DNA of 64,000 nt from Rodentibacter mrazii (GTDB lineage: Bacteria; Pseudomonadota; Gammaproteobacteria; Enterobacterales; Pasteurellaceae), in assembly GCF_001998825.1 (NCBI RefSeq), contig NZ_MLHG01000013.1:43442-107441 (forward strand), given 5' to 3'. Each line of letters starts with the position of its first letter. The stretch's first letter is position 1. Of the stretch, positions 51,545 through 60,886 are shown piece after piece. Below the pieces are notes generated by a model. That model made no database searches. It was not told where the DNA came from and was given only the letters and a program-made list of their open reading frames with translations. The position numbers were made by a program, and so were the translations under genes.

Positions 51545-52063
51545 TCATTCAAAAAAGCGTTCTTCCACACGCTCAACTTCTTCTGTAAGTTTGCGTGTAA
51601 AGCGTAATTTATCACAAAGTTGTGTAGTCTGAGCCCACTGTTGAGTTTGGATACTATAAGAAAGTGCGGTCAATAATTGCTGTGTTTCTTGACGGATTTC
51701 GGCTGCCAATGCATTCAATGCTTGTTCATCTTTTTGGCTTTCTACATTTTCCAATAGCTCACGCCATTGTAACTGCTGCATTAAAAACGCCACATCTTGC
51801 GTGCTTTTTTGTTCAATATCTTGTTGTTCACACAGATTAAGCGCAACAATCGCTTCCGCTCGAAGAATCGGATCTTTTAACGTTTTTAAGGCATCATTCA
51901 CTTCCGTTGATTTTTGCATTGCTATTCTCTGCTCTGTGGCACTTGCGGAAACGAAATTATCAGGATGCAAAGCTTTTTGTAATTCCAAATAACGCACATT
52001 TAACACTTGCGTATCCAATTGGAAATCAACGGGTAAATCAAAAATTTCAAAGGGATTTAACAT
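51545..52063 (-). CDS. hscB: HscB, J-domain co-chaperone of HscA
   Basis: 172 residues. An N-terminal J domain carries the HPD motif (QKALHPDNFVSAS near 30-42), and a C-terminal helical bundle (about 85-170) binds IscU. It delivers IscU to HscA. Preceded by iscA (17 bp). Confidence 0.95.
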   Translation of the reverse strand: MLNPFEIFDLPVDFQLDTQVLNVRYLELQKALHPDNFVSASATEQRIAMQKSTEVNDALKTLKDPILRAEAIVALNLCEQQDIEQKSTQDVAFLMQQLQWRELLENVESQKDEQALNALAAEIRQETQQLLTALSYSIQTQQWAQTTQLCDKLRFTRKLTEEVERVEERFFE

Positions 52064-52080
52064 TATCTTTCAACTCAACA

Positions 52081-52404
52081 TTAAACGTGGAAACTTTCAC
52101 CACAACCACAGGATTCTTTCACATTCGGGTTGTTATATTTAAAGCCTTCGTTCAAGCCTTCTTTGACATAATCCAATTCAATACCATTGAGATAAACTAA
52201 ACTTTTCGGATCCACAATCACCTTCACACCATGTTGTTCAAAGACTTGATCTTCCTCATTTAATACATCGACAAATTCCAATACATACGCTAAACCTGAA
52301 CATCCTGATGTTTTCACGCCCAGACGCAAACCGATACCTTTTCCGCGATTATCCAAAAAAGCTTTTACACGTTGTGCTGCTTTTTCTGTTAATATAATAC
52401 TCAA
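52081..52404 (-). CDS. iscA: IscA, A-type Fe-S carrier, TTG start
   Basis: 107 residues, the E. coli length, if translation starts at the TTG at 52404 ([12 protein letters not shown] follows). A GGGGGA Shine-Dalgarno-like run lies just upstream and there is no suitable ATG. An earlier TTG (52414-52416) is in frame but falls inside that run. Cluster/iron ligands Cys35, Cys99 and Cys101 are in the expected places ([13 protein letters not shown]). Confidence 0.93.
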   Translation of the reverse strand: MSIILTEKAAQRVKAFLDNRGKGIGLRLGVKTSGCSGLAYVLEFVDVLNEEDQVFEQHGVKVIVDPKSLVYLNGIELDYVKEGLNEGFKYNNPNVKESCGCGESFHV

Positions 52405-52425
52405 TTCTTCCCCCAAGAGAGCAGT

Positions 52426-52455
52426 AAAAGTGCGGTCAAAAACAACCGCACTTTT
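52426..52455. repeat. Uptake-signal inverted repeat between iscU and iscA
   Basis: Eleven-base arms (52426-52436, 52445-52455) with an eight-base loop; each arm holds an exact uptake signal. On the minus strand it is followed by TTTT only weakly. It lies inside the isc operon, so it may attenuate iscA and later genes rather than end transcription. Confidence 0.7.
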
Positions 52456-52458
52456 TAT

Positions 52459-52842
52459 TTATTCACCTTGCTTTGCTTTATAATCGGCAATTGCTGCTTT
52501 TATCGCATCCTCAGCTAAAATTGAACAGTGAACTTTCACCGGTGGCAATTCTAATTCTTCCGCAATTTGACTATTTTTAATTGCCCCAGCTTCCTCTAAA
52601 GATTTGCCTTTCACCCATTCGGTAATTAATGAGCTTGATGCAATGGCGGATCCACAACCATAGGTTTTAAATTTTGCATCTTCAATAATGCCGTTATCAT
52701 TCACTTTAATTTGTAACTGCATCACATCACCACAGGCCGGCGCGCCCACCATTCCGGTACCGACAGAACTATCTTTTTTATCCATTGAACCCACATTACG
52801 TGGATTTTCGTAATGGTCGATTACTTTTTCGCTATAAGCCAT
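52459..52842 (-). CDS. iscU: IscU, Fe-S cluster scaffold
   Basis: 127 residues. Assembly cysteines Cys37 (with Asp39), Cys63 and Cys106 are present, as is the HscA-recognition motif LPPVK (99-103). Sulphur comes from IscS. It starts 65 bp after iscS. Confidence 0.97.
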   Translation of the reverse strand: MAYSEKVIDHYENPRNVGSMDKKDSSVGTGMVGAPACGDVMQLQIKVNDNGIIEDAKFKTYGCGSAIASSSLITEWVKGKSLEEAGAIKNSQIAEELELPPVKVHCSILAEDAIKAAIADYKAKQGE

Positions 52843-52907
52843 CTTAACTTTCCTTTTTTAAATTCTGATAAATACCGCCTTTCATACACTTCAGGCAGCG
52901 ATAGATA

Positions 52908-54122
52908 TTAATGGGCAGACCATTCAATCGTATTGAGATCAATGCCTTCTTTAAACATATCCCATAATGGGGATAATGCACGTAATTTTTCAACCGCATT
53001 TTTTACTAAATTAACGGTGTAATCAATTTCTTCCTCGGTAGTGTAGCGACCTAGGGTAAAACGAATCGAGCTGTGTGCCAATTCATCATTCAAACCTAAT
53101 GCTCTTAATACATAAGACGGTTCAAGACTCGCTGAAGTACAAGCAGAACCGGATGAGACCGCAATGTCACGCAATGACATCATTAGTGATTCACCTTCTA
53201 CATAGTTAAAACTGATGTTTAAATTATTATCGAGGCGATGTTCCATAGAACCATTGACATAGGTCTCCTCAATATCTTTCAAGCCGTTATACAAACGGTC
53301 ACGAAGCGCTTTTAAACGTGGCATTTCTGTTGCCATTTCTTCTTTCGCAATACGATAAGCTTCCCCCATACCCACAATTTGATGAACCGGTAACGTACCG
53401 GAACGCATCCCACGTTCGTGACCACCACCGTGAATAATCGCTTCTAAACGTACACGAGGTTTACGACGAACATATAATGCACCAATACCTTTTGGTCCAT
53501 AAAGTTTATGGCTAGACATTGACATTAGATCCACCGCTAATTCGGCAAGATTAATTGCTACTTTCCCCACACTTTGTGTAGCATCAACATGGAAAAGGGT
53601 TTTATTTGCACGGCAAAGTTCACCAATCGCCTTAATATCTTGAATCACACCAATTTCATTATTTGCGTGCATAATGGAAACCAAAATCGTATCCGGACGA
53701 AGTGCCGCTTTGAATTTTTCTAAATCAATTAAGCCATCAGATTCCGGCGATAAATAAGTGACTTCAAACCCCTCACGCTCCAATTGACGACAAGTATCTA
53801 ATACTGCCTTGTGTTCGGTTTTGCAGGTAATAATATGTTTACCTTTGGTTTGATAGAAATAGGCTGCGCCTTTAATCGCCAGATTGTCAGATTCCGTTGC
53901 GCCGGAAGTGAATACAATCTCACGGGAATCAGCACCAATTAAATCGGCAATTTGATTACGTGCAATATCCACAGCTTCCTCTGCTTGCCAACCAAATTTA
54001 TGCGAGCGTGAAGCCGGATTTCCGAACGTGCCCTCGATGGTTAAAAATCCCATCATTTTTTTAGCGACTCGTTCATCTACCGGACAGGTTGCTGCATAAT
54101 CCAAATAAATAGGTAATTTCAT
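52908..54122 (-). CDS. iscS: Cysteine desulphurase IscS
   Basis: 404 residues, as in E. coli. PLP lysine 206 (SSHK) and catalytic Cys328 in the flexible loop ([10 protein letters not shown]) are present. It provides sulphur to IscU, ThiI, TusA and others. A GTG two codons earlier is open; AGGAG spacing favours the ATG at 54122. Confidence 0.97.
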   Translation of the reverse strand: MKLPIYLDYAATCPVDERVAKKMMGFLTIEGTFGNPASRSHKFGWQAEEAVDIARNQIADLIGADSREIVFTSGATESDNLAIKGAAYFYQTKGKHIITCKTEHKAVLDTCRQLEREGFEVTYLSPESDGLIDLEKFKAALRPDTILVSIMHANNEIGVIQDIKAIGELCRANKTLFHVDATQSVGKVAINLAELAVDLMSMSSHKLYGPKGIGALYVRRKPRVRLEAIIHGGGHERGMRSGTLPVHQIVGMGEAYRIAKEEMATEMPRLKALRDRLYNGLKDIEETYVNGSMEHRLDNNLNISFNYVEGESLMMSLRDIAVSSGSACTSASLEPSYVLRALGLNDELAHSSIRFTLGRYTTEEEIDYTVNLVKNAVEKLRALSPLWDMFKEGIDLNTIEWSAH

Positions 54123-54153
54123 TTTCACTCCTAAAAATCATTCCAAATTTGAC

Positions 54154-54171
54154 CGCACATTCAAATGTGCG
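54154..54171. other. Hairpin in the iscR-iscS spacer
   Basis: CGCACATT (54154-54161) / AATGTGCG (54164-54171), effectively a 7-bp stem with a four-base loop and no U-tract. E. coli has a protective structure at the same point that stabilises iscR when RyhB triggers decay of iscSUA. A similar role is an inference. Confidence 0.55.
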
Positions 54172-54182
54172 ACTACTTTCCT

Positions 54183-54638
54183 TTATGGATTCATTAATAC
54201 TAAATTTTCAAAATCATGATGCGACGAATTCTTTTGGCAACGCTTACTGACAAGTTCTGCTAACGTAATTTCATTTAAGAAACTTTCAATACGATTACTT
54301 AGATCCTCCCAAAGAGTATGAGTTAAGCATTCTTTTCCATTTTGACAGTTTCCTCGACCTAAACATTTAGTCACATGGATATTTTCATTTACTGCAGAAA
54401 TAATCATTCCCACGGAAATTTGATCACTTGATAATCCAAGCCTATACCCCCCACCAGGTCCACGGACACTTTTCACTAATCCGTCACGACGCAATTTAGC
54501 AAAAAGTTGTTCTAGATAAGATAATGAAATATTTTGACGTTCAGAAATATCAGCAAGACTCACCGGGCCAGATTCTGCATTTAATGCGATATCTAGCACC
54601 GCGGTCACCGCATAACGTCCCTTTGAGGTAAGTTTCAT
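54183..54638 (-). CDS. iscR: IscR, Fe-S-sensing Rrf2 regulator
   Basis: 151 residues (E. coli 162; the tail is shorter). N-terminal winged helix (about 1-65), then cluster ligands Cys92, Cys98, Cys104 and His107, identical spacing to E. coli. With a 2Fe-2S cluster it represses isc; apo-IscR regulates other targets. A type 1 operator lies directly upstream. Confidence 0.96.
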   Translation of the reverse strand: MKLTSKGRYAVTAVLDIALNAESGPVSLADISERQNISLSYLEQLFAKLRRDGLVKSVRGPGGGYRLGLSSDQISVGMIISAVNENIHVTKCLGRGNCQNGKECLTHTLWEDLSNRIESFLNEITLAELVSKRCQKNSSHHDFENLVLMNP

Positions 54639-54669
54639 AAAGTTTCCTTAAAATTGCGCTAATGTTTAC

Positions 54670-54694
54670 ATATCCGACCAAAATAATCAACTAT
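54670..54694 (-). promoter_or_regulatory. IscR type 1 binding site upstream of iscR
   Basis: On the minus strand the 25 bases match the type 1 consensus ATASYYGACTRWWWYAGTCR (then RSTAT) at 22 positions by my count. The site lies 32 bp before the iscR ATG and overlaps the last codons and stop of trmJ (stop at 54687-54689). It predicts autorepression by holo-IscR. Confidence 0.8.
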
Positions 54695-55421
54695 CTATCT
54701 TGGGCAAATCTAACCCTTTTTCAACCGCACTTAGCATGCCACGCAGAATATTTAGTTCATTTTTTTCCATATTTGCACGATTATATAAACGTCTCAGTTT
54801 CTGCATTACTCCTTGATTTTGAATAAATCCGAGAGATTGATACAGCTGTTCAGTATGATTAAAAAAATACTCCATCTCTTGAACCGTCACTGATTGGCTT
54901 TCTATCGTTTTTTCTGAAAAAGTCTGAGCAGCATTGCCATTTTTCATCAAATTTGCCATACGCAATTCATAACTAATAAGCTGGACTGCCATTGCCAAAT
55001 TTAATGAAGAATAGTCAGGATTAGCCGGAATCGTTAAGTGATAATGGCATTTAATTAATTCATCATTGTACAAACCGACACGTTCTCTACCAAAAACGAT
55101 AGCTACTTTACCTTGGTGCTTTGTCACTTTTTCTGCACAATCCCTCGGTTCAATTAATGTGCTCTGTAAGTGACGCAAACGTGCACTTGTTCCAATCACT
55201 AAAGAACAATCGGCCACAGCTTCATCAAAACTCGATACTATTTTAGCATTCTTGACAATATCAGCTGCTCCTGCGGCAAGTGCAATAGATTGCTCATCAA
55301 CGGCTTTAGGAGAAACAAGACATAACTGAGAAAGCCCCATTGTTTTCATTGCCCTTGCTGAGGAGCCAATATTCCCGCTATGCGAGGTTTCAATGAGAAC
55401 AATTCGGACGCGATCAAACAT
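54687..55421 (-). CDS. trmJ: TrmJ, tRNA Cm32/Um32 methyltransferase
   Basis: 244 residues of the SPOUT family. The trefoil-knot SAM region is recognisable (IVFGRERVGLYNDEL near 110-125; IPANPDYSSLNLAMAVQLISYE near 133-154, in part). It methylates the 2'-OH of residue 32 in some tRNAs. It precedes iscR as in E. coli. Confidence 0.95.
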   Translation of the reverse strand: MFDRVRIVLIETSHSGNIGSSARAMKTMGLSQLCLVSPKAVDEQSIALAAGAADIVKNAKIVSSFDEAVADCSLVIGTSARLRHLQSTLIEPRDCAEKVTKHQGKVAIVFGRERVGLYNDELIKCHYHLTIPANPDYSSLNLAMAVQLISYELRMANLMKNGNAAQTFSEKTIESQSVTVQEMEYFFNHTEQLYQSLGFIQNQGVMQKLRRLYNRANMEKNELNILRGMLSAVEKGLDLPKIDS

Positions 55422-55605
55422 TATGCTTTATTACCTAATTAAATACTTGAGCCATTTTATCATAATAACCTTTAATTTAAGTCAAGAATTTCCTTATTTT
55501 AAAAATAAAGATTACTTATCAATAAATAACAAAAGCAGGTGTTGCTTGGAAAGAATTCAAATTCTAGCTACAACATAGGACTAAGAGATAAATTATAGAA
55601 TTAGA

Positions 55606-55681
55606 TGGTGGGTCGTGAAGGATTCGAACCTTCGACCAACGGATTAAAAGTCCGCTGCTCTACCGACTGAGCTAACGACCC
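55606..55681 (-). tRNA. tRNA-Lys (anticodon UUU), copy 2
   Basis: 76 nt including encoded CCA. The minus strand begins GGGTCGTTAGCTCAGTCGGT, has anticodon loop CUUUUAA (UUU) and GGTTCGAATCC T-arm. Acceptor stem GGGTCGT/ACGACCC pairs fully. Identical to copy 1; 20 bp separate them. Confidence 0.98.
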
Positions 55682-55701
55682 ATAGTGAGATCTGTATGAA
55701 G

Positions 55702-55777
55702 TGGTGGGTCGTGAAGGATTCGAACCTTCGACCAACGGATTAAAAGTCCGCTGCTCTACCGACTGAGCTAACGACCC
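55702..55777 (-). tRNA. tRNA-Lys (anticodon UUU), copy 1
   Basis: 76 nt including CCA, identical over its full length to the copy at 55606-55681. It is transcribed first. A good promoter lies just upstream (55799-55826). Confidence 0.98.
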
Positions 55778-55798
55778 ACATCGCTGTAACAGAGGCGT

Positions 55799-55826
55799 AT
55801 ATTACTGATTTTATTTTTCTGTGCAA
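55799..55826 (-). promoter_or_regulatory. tRNA-Lys promoter
   Basis: Minus strand -35 TTGCAC (55821-55826), 16-bp spacer, -10 TAATAT (55799-55804), then a GC-rich ACGCC discriminator typical of stringently controlled stable-RNA promoters. It is about 22 bp upstream of the first tRNA. Confidence 0.65.
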
Positions 55827-55899
55827 GAAAATTTTTTCTATTTTGTGCTAATTGACGGAATAGTCACCAATTTTTATAAATATAAGGGACAAAAATGCA

Positions 55900-55926
55900 A
55901 AAGGTAGAGATTAAATCTCTACCTTT
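55900..55926 (-). terminator. Terminator after pal
   Basis: Eleven-base perfect stem (55900-55910, 55916-55926) with a TTAAA loop; on the minus strand it is followed by TGCATTTTTG. It ends the cyd/tol-pal run 22 bp after the pal stop. Confidence 0.85.
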
Positions 55927-55948
55927 AGAAAATCAAACTGATCTAAAA

Positions 55949-56419
55949 TTAGTATGATAATACAGCGCGACGGTTTTTAGAGTATGCAGCTTCGTCGTGA
56001 CCTAATACTGCAGGTTTTTCTTCGCCATAAGAAACAGTTGAAACTTTGCTACCTTCTACGCCTTTACCGGCTAAGAAAGATTTAACTGCATCAGCACGAC
56101 GTTGACCTAAAGCAATATTGTACTCCGGCGTACCGCGCTCATCGGTGTTACCTTCAACAATGACTTTTGATGCAGGCGTTGCATTTAAGTATGCAGCGTG
56201 CGCATCTAAGATTTGAACATACTCACCTTCGATATTATATTTGTCAAAACCGAAATATACTGTGTTGTAACGTTGTTGAAGATCTTCGACAGAATAACCA
56301 CCGAAAGTTTGACCGTTTGTTGCAGCACCGTTGCCAGCCGCATCGTTGCTAGAGGAACTACATGCTGCTAATGCAGCTACAGAACCTGCAACTAATAAGG
56401 ATTTAACAAATTTGTTCAT
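55949..56419 (-). CDS. pal: Pal, peptidoglycan-associated lipoprotein (P6-like)
   Basis: 156 residues: lipobox LAACSS (lipidated Cys20), an Asn/Gly-rich linker and an OmpA-like peptidoglycan-binding domain (about 45-156) with [20 protein letters not shown] and NRRAVLSY. It closely resembles Haemophilus P6 but has a slightly longer linker and several substitutions. It anchors the outer membrane to the wall and works with TolB during division. Confidence 0.97.
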   Translation of the reverse strand: MNKFVKSLLVAGSVAALAACSSSSNDAAGNGAATNGQTFGGYSVEDLQQRYNTVYFGFDKYNIEGEYVQILDAHAAYLNATPASKVIVEGNTDERGTPEYNIALGQRRADAVKSFLAGKGVEGSKVSTVSYGEEKPAVLGHDEAAYSKNRRAVLSY

Positions 56420-56441
56420 TAAATTCTCCTAATCACATTTT

Positions 56442-57725
56442 TTATTTAGTTAAATATGGAGACCAAGCTGGAAATTTTACTTGGCCGTTACTTCCTGGAA
56501 GACTCGCTTTAAAACGACCATCTGCAGAAACTAATTGTAGCACCTTTCCTAATCCTTGGGTAGAACTATAGATAATCATAATACCATTAGGTGAAATACT
56601 CGGGCTTTCACCTAGGAAAGATGTACTTAAAACTTCAGAAACACCGGTTGTAAGATCCTGTTTAACCACATTGTTGTTACCATTGATCATAACAAGCGTT
56701 TTCCCGTCAGCACTAATTTGAGCACTACCACGACCACCAACTAATGCAGCGCCACCACCGTTTGCATTCATACGATAAACTTGAGGTGAACCGCCTCTAT
56801 CCGAAGTAAATAAAATTGAACTGCCATCCGGCGACCATGATGGCTCAGTGTTATTACCTGCCCCACGTGTTAATTGTGTCGGCGTTCCACCGTTTGAATT
56901 CATCACATAAATATTTAAATTTCCGTCTTGTGATGAAGCAAAAGCTAAACGAGAACCATCAGGTGAAAATGCCGGTGCCCCATTATGGCCGGAAAATGAG
57001 GCAACAACTTTACGCGCACCAGAACCTAAATCCTGAACCACCAGCTGTGATTTTCTGTTTTCAAATGAAACATATGCCAAACGCTTACCATCCGGTGACC
57101 ATGCAGGAGACATAATTGGTTGAGAACTACGATTTACTACAAACTGATTATAACCATCGTAGTCTGCTACACGTACTTCATAAGGTTGTGAACCACCATT
57201 TTTTTGCACCACGTAGGCAATACGTGTTCTGAAAGCCCCACGAATAGCAGTCAATTTCTCAAACACTTCATCACTGACAGTATGTGCACCATAACGTAAC
57301 CACTTATTTGTCACAGTATAGCTGTTTTGGGCAAGTACTGAACCCGCATTACCAGATGCTCCAACCGTATCAACAAGCTGATAAGAAATATTATAACCAC
57401 TACCGGTCGCTGTTACTTGTCCTACAACAACCGCATCAATACCTAAAGCACTCCAAGCTTCCGGATTGACTTCAGATGCTGAAGTCGGTTTTTGAGGCAT
57501 TTGAGCCACGGGAATCGGATTAAATTTACCACTATTACGTAAATCGTCCGCAACAATTTTACCAATATCTTCAGGTGCGGATCCTGCAAATGGCACGACT
57601 GCAATTGGACGAGCGCCATCAACACCTTCATCAATCACAATACGAACTTCATCTTCTGCGACAGCATTACCTACGAAAGCAAGAACGATTGCAAACACGC
57701 CTACAAGCTTTTTAATTAATTTCAT
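56442..57725 (-). CDS. tolB: TolB, periplasmic beta-propeller of Tol-Pal
   Basis: 427 residues with a signal peptide (cleavage after AVA, about residue 23), an N-terminal alpha/beta domain and a six-bladed propeller of repeated [12 protein letters not shown] / [12 protein letters not shown] units. It binds Pal and TolA. It lies 22 bp before pal. Confidence 0.97.
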   Translation of the reverse strand: MKLIKKLVGVFAIVLAFVGNAVAEDEVRIVIDEGVDGARPIAVVPFAGSAPEDIGKIVADDLRNSGKFNPIPVAQMPQKPTSASEVNPEAWSALGIDAVVVGQVTATGSGYNISYQLVDTVGASGNAGSVLAQNSYTVTNKWLRYGAHTVSDEVFEKLTAIRGAFRTRIAYVVQKNGGSQPYEVRVADYDGYNQFVVNRSSQPIMSPAWSPDGKRLAYVSFENRKSQLVVQDLGSGARKVVASFSGHNGAPAFSPDGSRLAFASSQDGNLNIYVMNSNGGTPTQLTRGAGNNTEPSWSPDGSSILFTSDRGGSPQVYRMNANGGGAALVGGRGSAQISADGKTLVMINGNNNVVKQDLTTGVSEVLSTSFLGESPSISPNGIMIIYSSTQGLGKVLQLVSADGRFKASLPGSNGQVKFPAWSPYLTK

Positions 57726-57769
57726 TTTGTTACCCTTGAGTAAACTGATTAATACTTTCCAAAAATTAA

Positions 57770-58888
57770 TTACTTAATATCAAAATCAATAATTGGTGCT
57801 TTATATTTATTATACACAGCATCAGACGGTGCAGCAGGAACTTTTTTTGTTCTTGCAACAGCACTTAACGCAGCTGTACAAATATCTTCTGGACCTGATA
57901 CTTTTTGATACCCCAAAATCGTACCATCTCTGCCTAACTGAATTTTGATACGGCAAACTTTACCGGCAAAACTAGGATCTTTTAAGAAACGACGCTGAAT
58001 TTCTCTTTTAATGACACCGGCATACTGATCACCCACTTTTCCTCCATCACCGGCACCTAGTCCTGCTCCACTGCCTTGCGTTCCCCCTTTATTGGCGTTG
58101 CCGCCTTTAGAAGCGCTACCGCCACCAACATTACCGCCATTCATAAAATCATCTAAAACAGCCTGATCTGCCTTACGTCTTGCAGCAGCTTCAGCAGCTG
58201 CCTTTGCTTTAGCATCTGCTGCGGCCTTCGCTTTGGCTTCAGCATCGGCTTTTGCTTTTGCCTCGGCTGCCGCCTTAGTTTTGGCTTTTAACTCGGCTTT
58301 TTGTTTTTCCTCTGCTTGTTTTTTTGCTTTTTCTGCAGCAGCCTGCTCGGCTTTAGCTTCTTCTTCCGCCTGCTTTGCCGCGGCAGCCAAACGTTTTGCT
58401 TCTGCCTCCGCTTTTAACTTAGCAGCTTCAGCCATCTGCTTTGCCTTGGTCTCTTCCGCCTGCTTTTTTAAAGTTTCCTGACGGGCTATTTCTAGCTGTT
58501 TTTGTTTTTCCGCTGCTTCTTGTTTCTGACGCTCAATTTCCCTTTGATGCTGAATTTCCTGTTGGCGTTTTAGCTCTTCTTGTTTAGCAATTTCTTGTTG
58601 ACGAACGTCTTCTTGTTCCACTGTCGGTTTCTCCTCAACAACAGGCTCAGGCTTTTTTTGTTTATCGGCTTGACCTTTTTTATGTTGTTGGATACGCCCC
58701 CACTCTTGCGCAGCATTTCCGGTATCAACCATAACTGCACCCAGCACTTCGCCATCACCTTCACCACCGCCCATAATTTCAACAGTTTGATAGAAAGAAC
58801 TCCAAATCAAAAGCCCAAATAAAGCAAGGTGCATAAGAATCGAAATGACAAACGCATTCGCTCCTTTTTTTTGTCGATTATTCTGCAC
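57770..58888 (-). CDS. tolA: TolA, trans-periplasmic energy-coupling protein
   Basis: 372 residues from a GTG start (AGGT upstream; [14 protein letters not shown] follows). One membrane helix with SHLS-like region (about 15-35), a very long Ala/Lys/Glu/Gln helical domain II (about 65-245), a Gly/Ser hinge (about 250-285) and a globular C-terminal domain III with two cysteines. It links TolQR in the inner membrane to TolB-Pal. Confidence 0.95.
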   Translation of the reverse strand: MQNNRQKKGANAFVISILMHLALFGLLIWSSFYQTVEIMGGGEGDGEVLGAVMVDTGNAAQEWGRIQQHKKGQADKQKKPEPVVEEKPTVEQEDVRQQEIAKQEELKRQQEIQHQREIERQKQEAAEKQKQLEIARQETLKKQAEETKAKQMAEAAKLKAEAEAKRLAAAAKQAEEEAKAEQAAAEKAKKQAEEKQKAELKAKTKAAAEAKAKADAEAKAKAAADAKAKAAAEAAARRKADQAVLDDFMNGGNVGGGSASKGGNANKGGTQGSGAGLGAGDGGKVGDQYAGVIKREIQRRFLKDPSFAGKVCRIKIQLGRDGTILGYQKVSGPEDICTAALSAVARTKKVPAAPSDAVYNKYKAPIIDFDIK

Positions 58889-58903
58889 GTTTTACCTACT
58901 CGA

Positions 58904-59323
58904 TTAAATTGGATTTGTCATTAAACCAACAGATTTAATACCTGCCAAATGAAGTAAATTCAATGCTTTAATGACTTCCTCATAAGGCACTTCTTTTGCA
59001 CCTCCAACAAGAAACATCGTATTATTATCTTTATCAAATTCTTGTTTTGATAGTTGTGTTACCATTTCTTCTGTCAGTCCTTCTTGACGGTCTCCACCAA
59101 TAGAAAGGGCATACTGACCTATGCCGGAAACTTCCAAAATAACGGGCGTTTTATCTTCATTTGACACATTTTGACTTTGAACCGAATCAGGAAGTTCAAC
59201 TTGGACACTTTGGCTAATGATCGGTGCTGTTGCCATGAAAATTAGCACAAGTACAAGTAATACATCCAAAAACGGAACAATATTAATTTCAGATTTAATC
59301 TCTTTACGTGAGCGACGAGCCAT
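58904..59323 (-). CDS. tolR: TolR, proton-channel component
   Basis: 139 residues: one membrane helix (about 15-36) with the essential aspartate in INIVPFLDVLLVLVLIF, and a periplasmic domain. It forms the pmf-driven motor with TolQ. Separated from tolQ by 69 bp that contain an uptake-signal inverted repeat. Confidence 0.96.
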   Translation of the reverse strand: MARRSRKEIKSEINIVPFLDVLLVLVLIFMATAPIISQSVQVELPDSVQSQNVSNEDKTPVILEVSGIGQYALSIGGDRQEGLTEEMVTQLSKQEFDKDNNTMFLVGGAKEVPYEEVIKALNLLHLAGIKSVGLMTNPI

Positions 59324-59350
59324 ATTTTCCTCTAAAACTTCATTAAAATG

Positions 59351-59376
59351 ACCGCACTTGTTTGTTAAAGTGCGGT
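59351..59376. repeat. Uptake-signal inverted repeat between tolQ and tolR
   Basis: Two exact uptake signals in opposite orientation (ACCGCACTT 59351-59359; AAGTGCGGT 59368-59376) with an eight-base loop. On the minus strand it is followed by ATTTTAATG, a weak U-tract. It lies inside the tol operon, so it may cause partial termination. Confidence 0.7.
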
Positions 59377-59392
59377 TGATTTCCCTGTTATT

Positions 59393-60085
59393 TTAATGGG
59401 AATGTAGTGCTTTACCAAAGGCTTGACGATGTAAAATTGTAGTAAATTCATCAATAAAGTTACCATAATTTTGTTCAATCGCACTCACACGCAGACTTAA
59501 ACGGTTATATGCCATAACAGCAGGGATTGCAGCAAATAAACCGATTGCTGTCGCAATTAAAGCTTCTGCGATCCCCGGTGCAACCATTTGTAAAGTCGCT
59601 TGTTTTGCACCACTTAATGCCATAAATGCGTGCATGATACCCCATACGGTCCCAAACAAACCGATATAAGGGCTTACAGAAGCAACGGTTGCCAAAAATG
59701 GAACGCGACTTTCAAGCGTTTCAACTTCGCGATTCATCGCTAAATTCATTGCTCGGGTTGTTCCTTTAATAATGGCTTCAGGTGCATCTGCATTCACTTG
59801 CTTTAAACGTGAAAACTCTTTAAACCCAACAAAGAAAATTTGTTCGCTGCCGGTTAATAAATCGCGACGATTAGATAAGCCTTCATACAATTTATTAAGA
59901 TCTTCACCAGACCAAAATCTATCTTCAAAAGCATTGGCTTCCTTTAAAGCATTTCCCAATATACGGCTACGTTGAATAATAATTGCCCAAGAAATAATTG
60001 AAAATAAAATTAAAATCACAATGACAAGTTGTACAACGATACTTGCTTTTAGAAAAAGATCTAAAAAATTCAATTCTGCAGTCAT
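59393..60085 (-). CDS. tolQ: TolQ, proton-channel component
   Basis: 230 residues with three membrane helices (about 16-38, 135-160, 170-195) and the conserved region [18 protein letters not shown]. It belongs to the ExbB/MotA group. A GTG one codon earlier is possible; the ATG at 60085 has GGAG upstream. It lies 4 bp after ybgC. Confidence 0.96.
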   Translation of the reverse strand: MTAELNFLDLFLKASIVVQLVIVILILFSIISWAIIIQRSRILGNALKEANAFEDRFWSGEDLNKLYEGLSNRRDLLTGSEQIFFVGFKEFSRLKQVNADAPEAIIKGTTRAMNLAMNREVETLESRVPFLATVASVSPYIGLFGTVWGIMHAFMALSGAKQATLQMVAPGIAEALIATAIGLFAAIPAVMAYNRLSLRVSAIEQNYGNFIDEFTTILHRQAFGKALHSH

Positions 60086-60089
60086 CACC

Positions 60090-60512
60090 CTACTCCGAGA
60101 AGGTTATATTGTTTGAAAAGGCAGCTTTTATTTCAGTTGGAATTGCCGCCGGTTTCATTTTGCCAAGATCAACATAGGCTACTTTTACAGTAGCCTTTGA
60201 TAGAATTACTGTTTCTCTCATCAGTCGCTGCTCAAAAAGGATTGTTGCACCTTTTATTGCCATAACTTCTGTTTCAACAATAAGATAATCATCCAGTTTT
60301 GCCGGAATACAATAGTCAATCGCCATTGATTTGACAACGAACACTGCTTGTTGTTCCTGCAATAATATTTGTTGAGAAAAATTTTGTTTTCTTAAATATT
60401 CTGTTCTCGCACGTTCAAAAAAATGCAAGTAACGTGCATGGTAAACCACTCCACCAGCATCCGTATCTTCATAATACACCCGAACTGGGAAACGAAAGAT
60501 CCTTGAATCCAC
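60090..60512 (-). CDS. ybgC: YbgC acyl-CoA thioesterase, GTG start
   Basis: 140 residues with the hot-dog fold motif [20 protein letters not shown] (active-site Asp in the EDTDAGG loop). The frame is open 21 codons further to a TTG, but the GTG at 60512 is preceded by AAGGA at seven bases and gives the family length. YbgC hydrolyses short acyl-CoAs and heads the tol-pal cluster in many proteobacteria. Confidence 0.9.
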   Translation of the reverse strand: MDSRIFRFPVRVYYEDTDAGGVVYHARYLHFFERARTEYLRKQNFSQQILLQEQQAVFVVKSMAIDYCIPAKLDDYLIVETEVMAIKGATILFEQRLMRETVILSKATVKVAYVDLGKMKPAAIPTEIKAAFSNNITFSE

Positions 60513-60601
60513 ACGATTTTCCTTATTCAACAACCTAAGGTTGCGTATTTTAGAGTCAGATCCTACTATTCGCAAGTACTTTCAAATAGGCAAGATCGAA
60601 T

Positions 60602-60886
60602 TTATGAATAATGTAAAACTATTAAGGATAAAAACGAGAAATAGCCAAAATAAGGGGAAAATATCGCTTTCCAAAAAGTGTGCTTAATCTCAAAGCCAAT
60701 TCCGTGAATCCATGCGCAAACTCCCCCCCATAGAATGAAAAGAACTAGGAACGGGTTAGCAGTTCTTAATTGAGTAGAAAACTGATTGAAATTAAACAGA
60801 AAGACAAGCGTCAAGATAATCGCTAAGATAAATGAAAGGGTTCTAAACGAACCCTTGTTAACATATTGATAGAGAAACTGAATCAT
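60602..60886 (-). CDS. ybgE: YbgE, cyd operon membrane protein
   Basis: 94 residues with three hydrophobic segments and the family-like stretch WGGVCAWIHGIGFEIKHTFW (near 50-69). It always follows cydABX; its role is unclear. Its ATG shares a base with the cydX stop (TAATG). Confidence 0.88.
   Translation of the reverse strand: MIQFLYQYVNKGSFRTLSFILAIILTLVFLFNFNQFSTQLRTANPFLVLFILWGGVCAWIHGIGFEIKHTFWKAIFSPYFGYFSFLSLIVLHYS

Noticed and set aside
55422..55605. Possible small gene between trmJ and the tRNA-Lys pair
   Set aside because: The 61-codon frame at 55393-55578 is AT-rich, overlaps trmJ and has no ribosome site or recognisable product.
57284..57469. Plus-strand frame inside tolB
   Set aside because: Antisense to the TolB propeller domain; biased composition, no start signals.
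58233..58481. Ala/Ser/Phe-rich plus-strand frame opposite tolA
   Set aside because: It is the mirror of the repetitive Ala/Lys/Glu codons of TolA domain II; low-complexity shadow.
58100..58700. Repeat array or CRISPR-like pattern in tolA
   Set aside because: The repetition reflects the coiled/helical Ala-Lys-Glu coding pattern; no spaced identical repeats.
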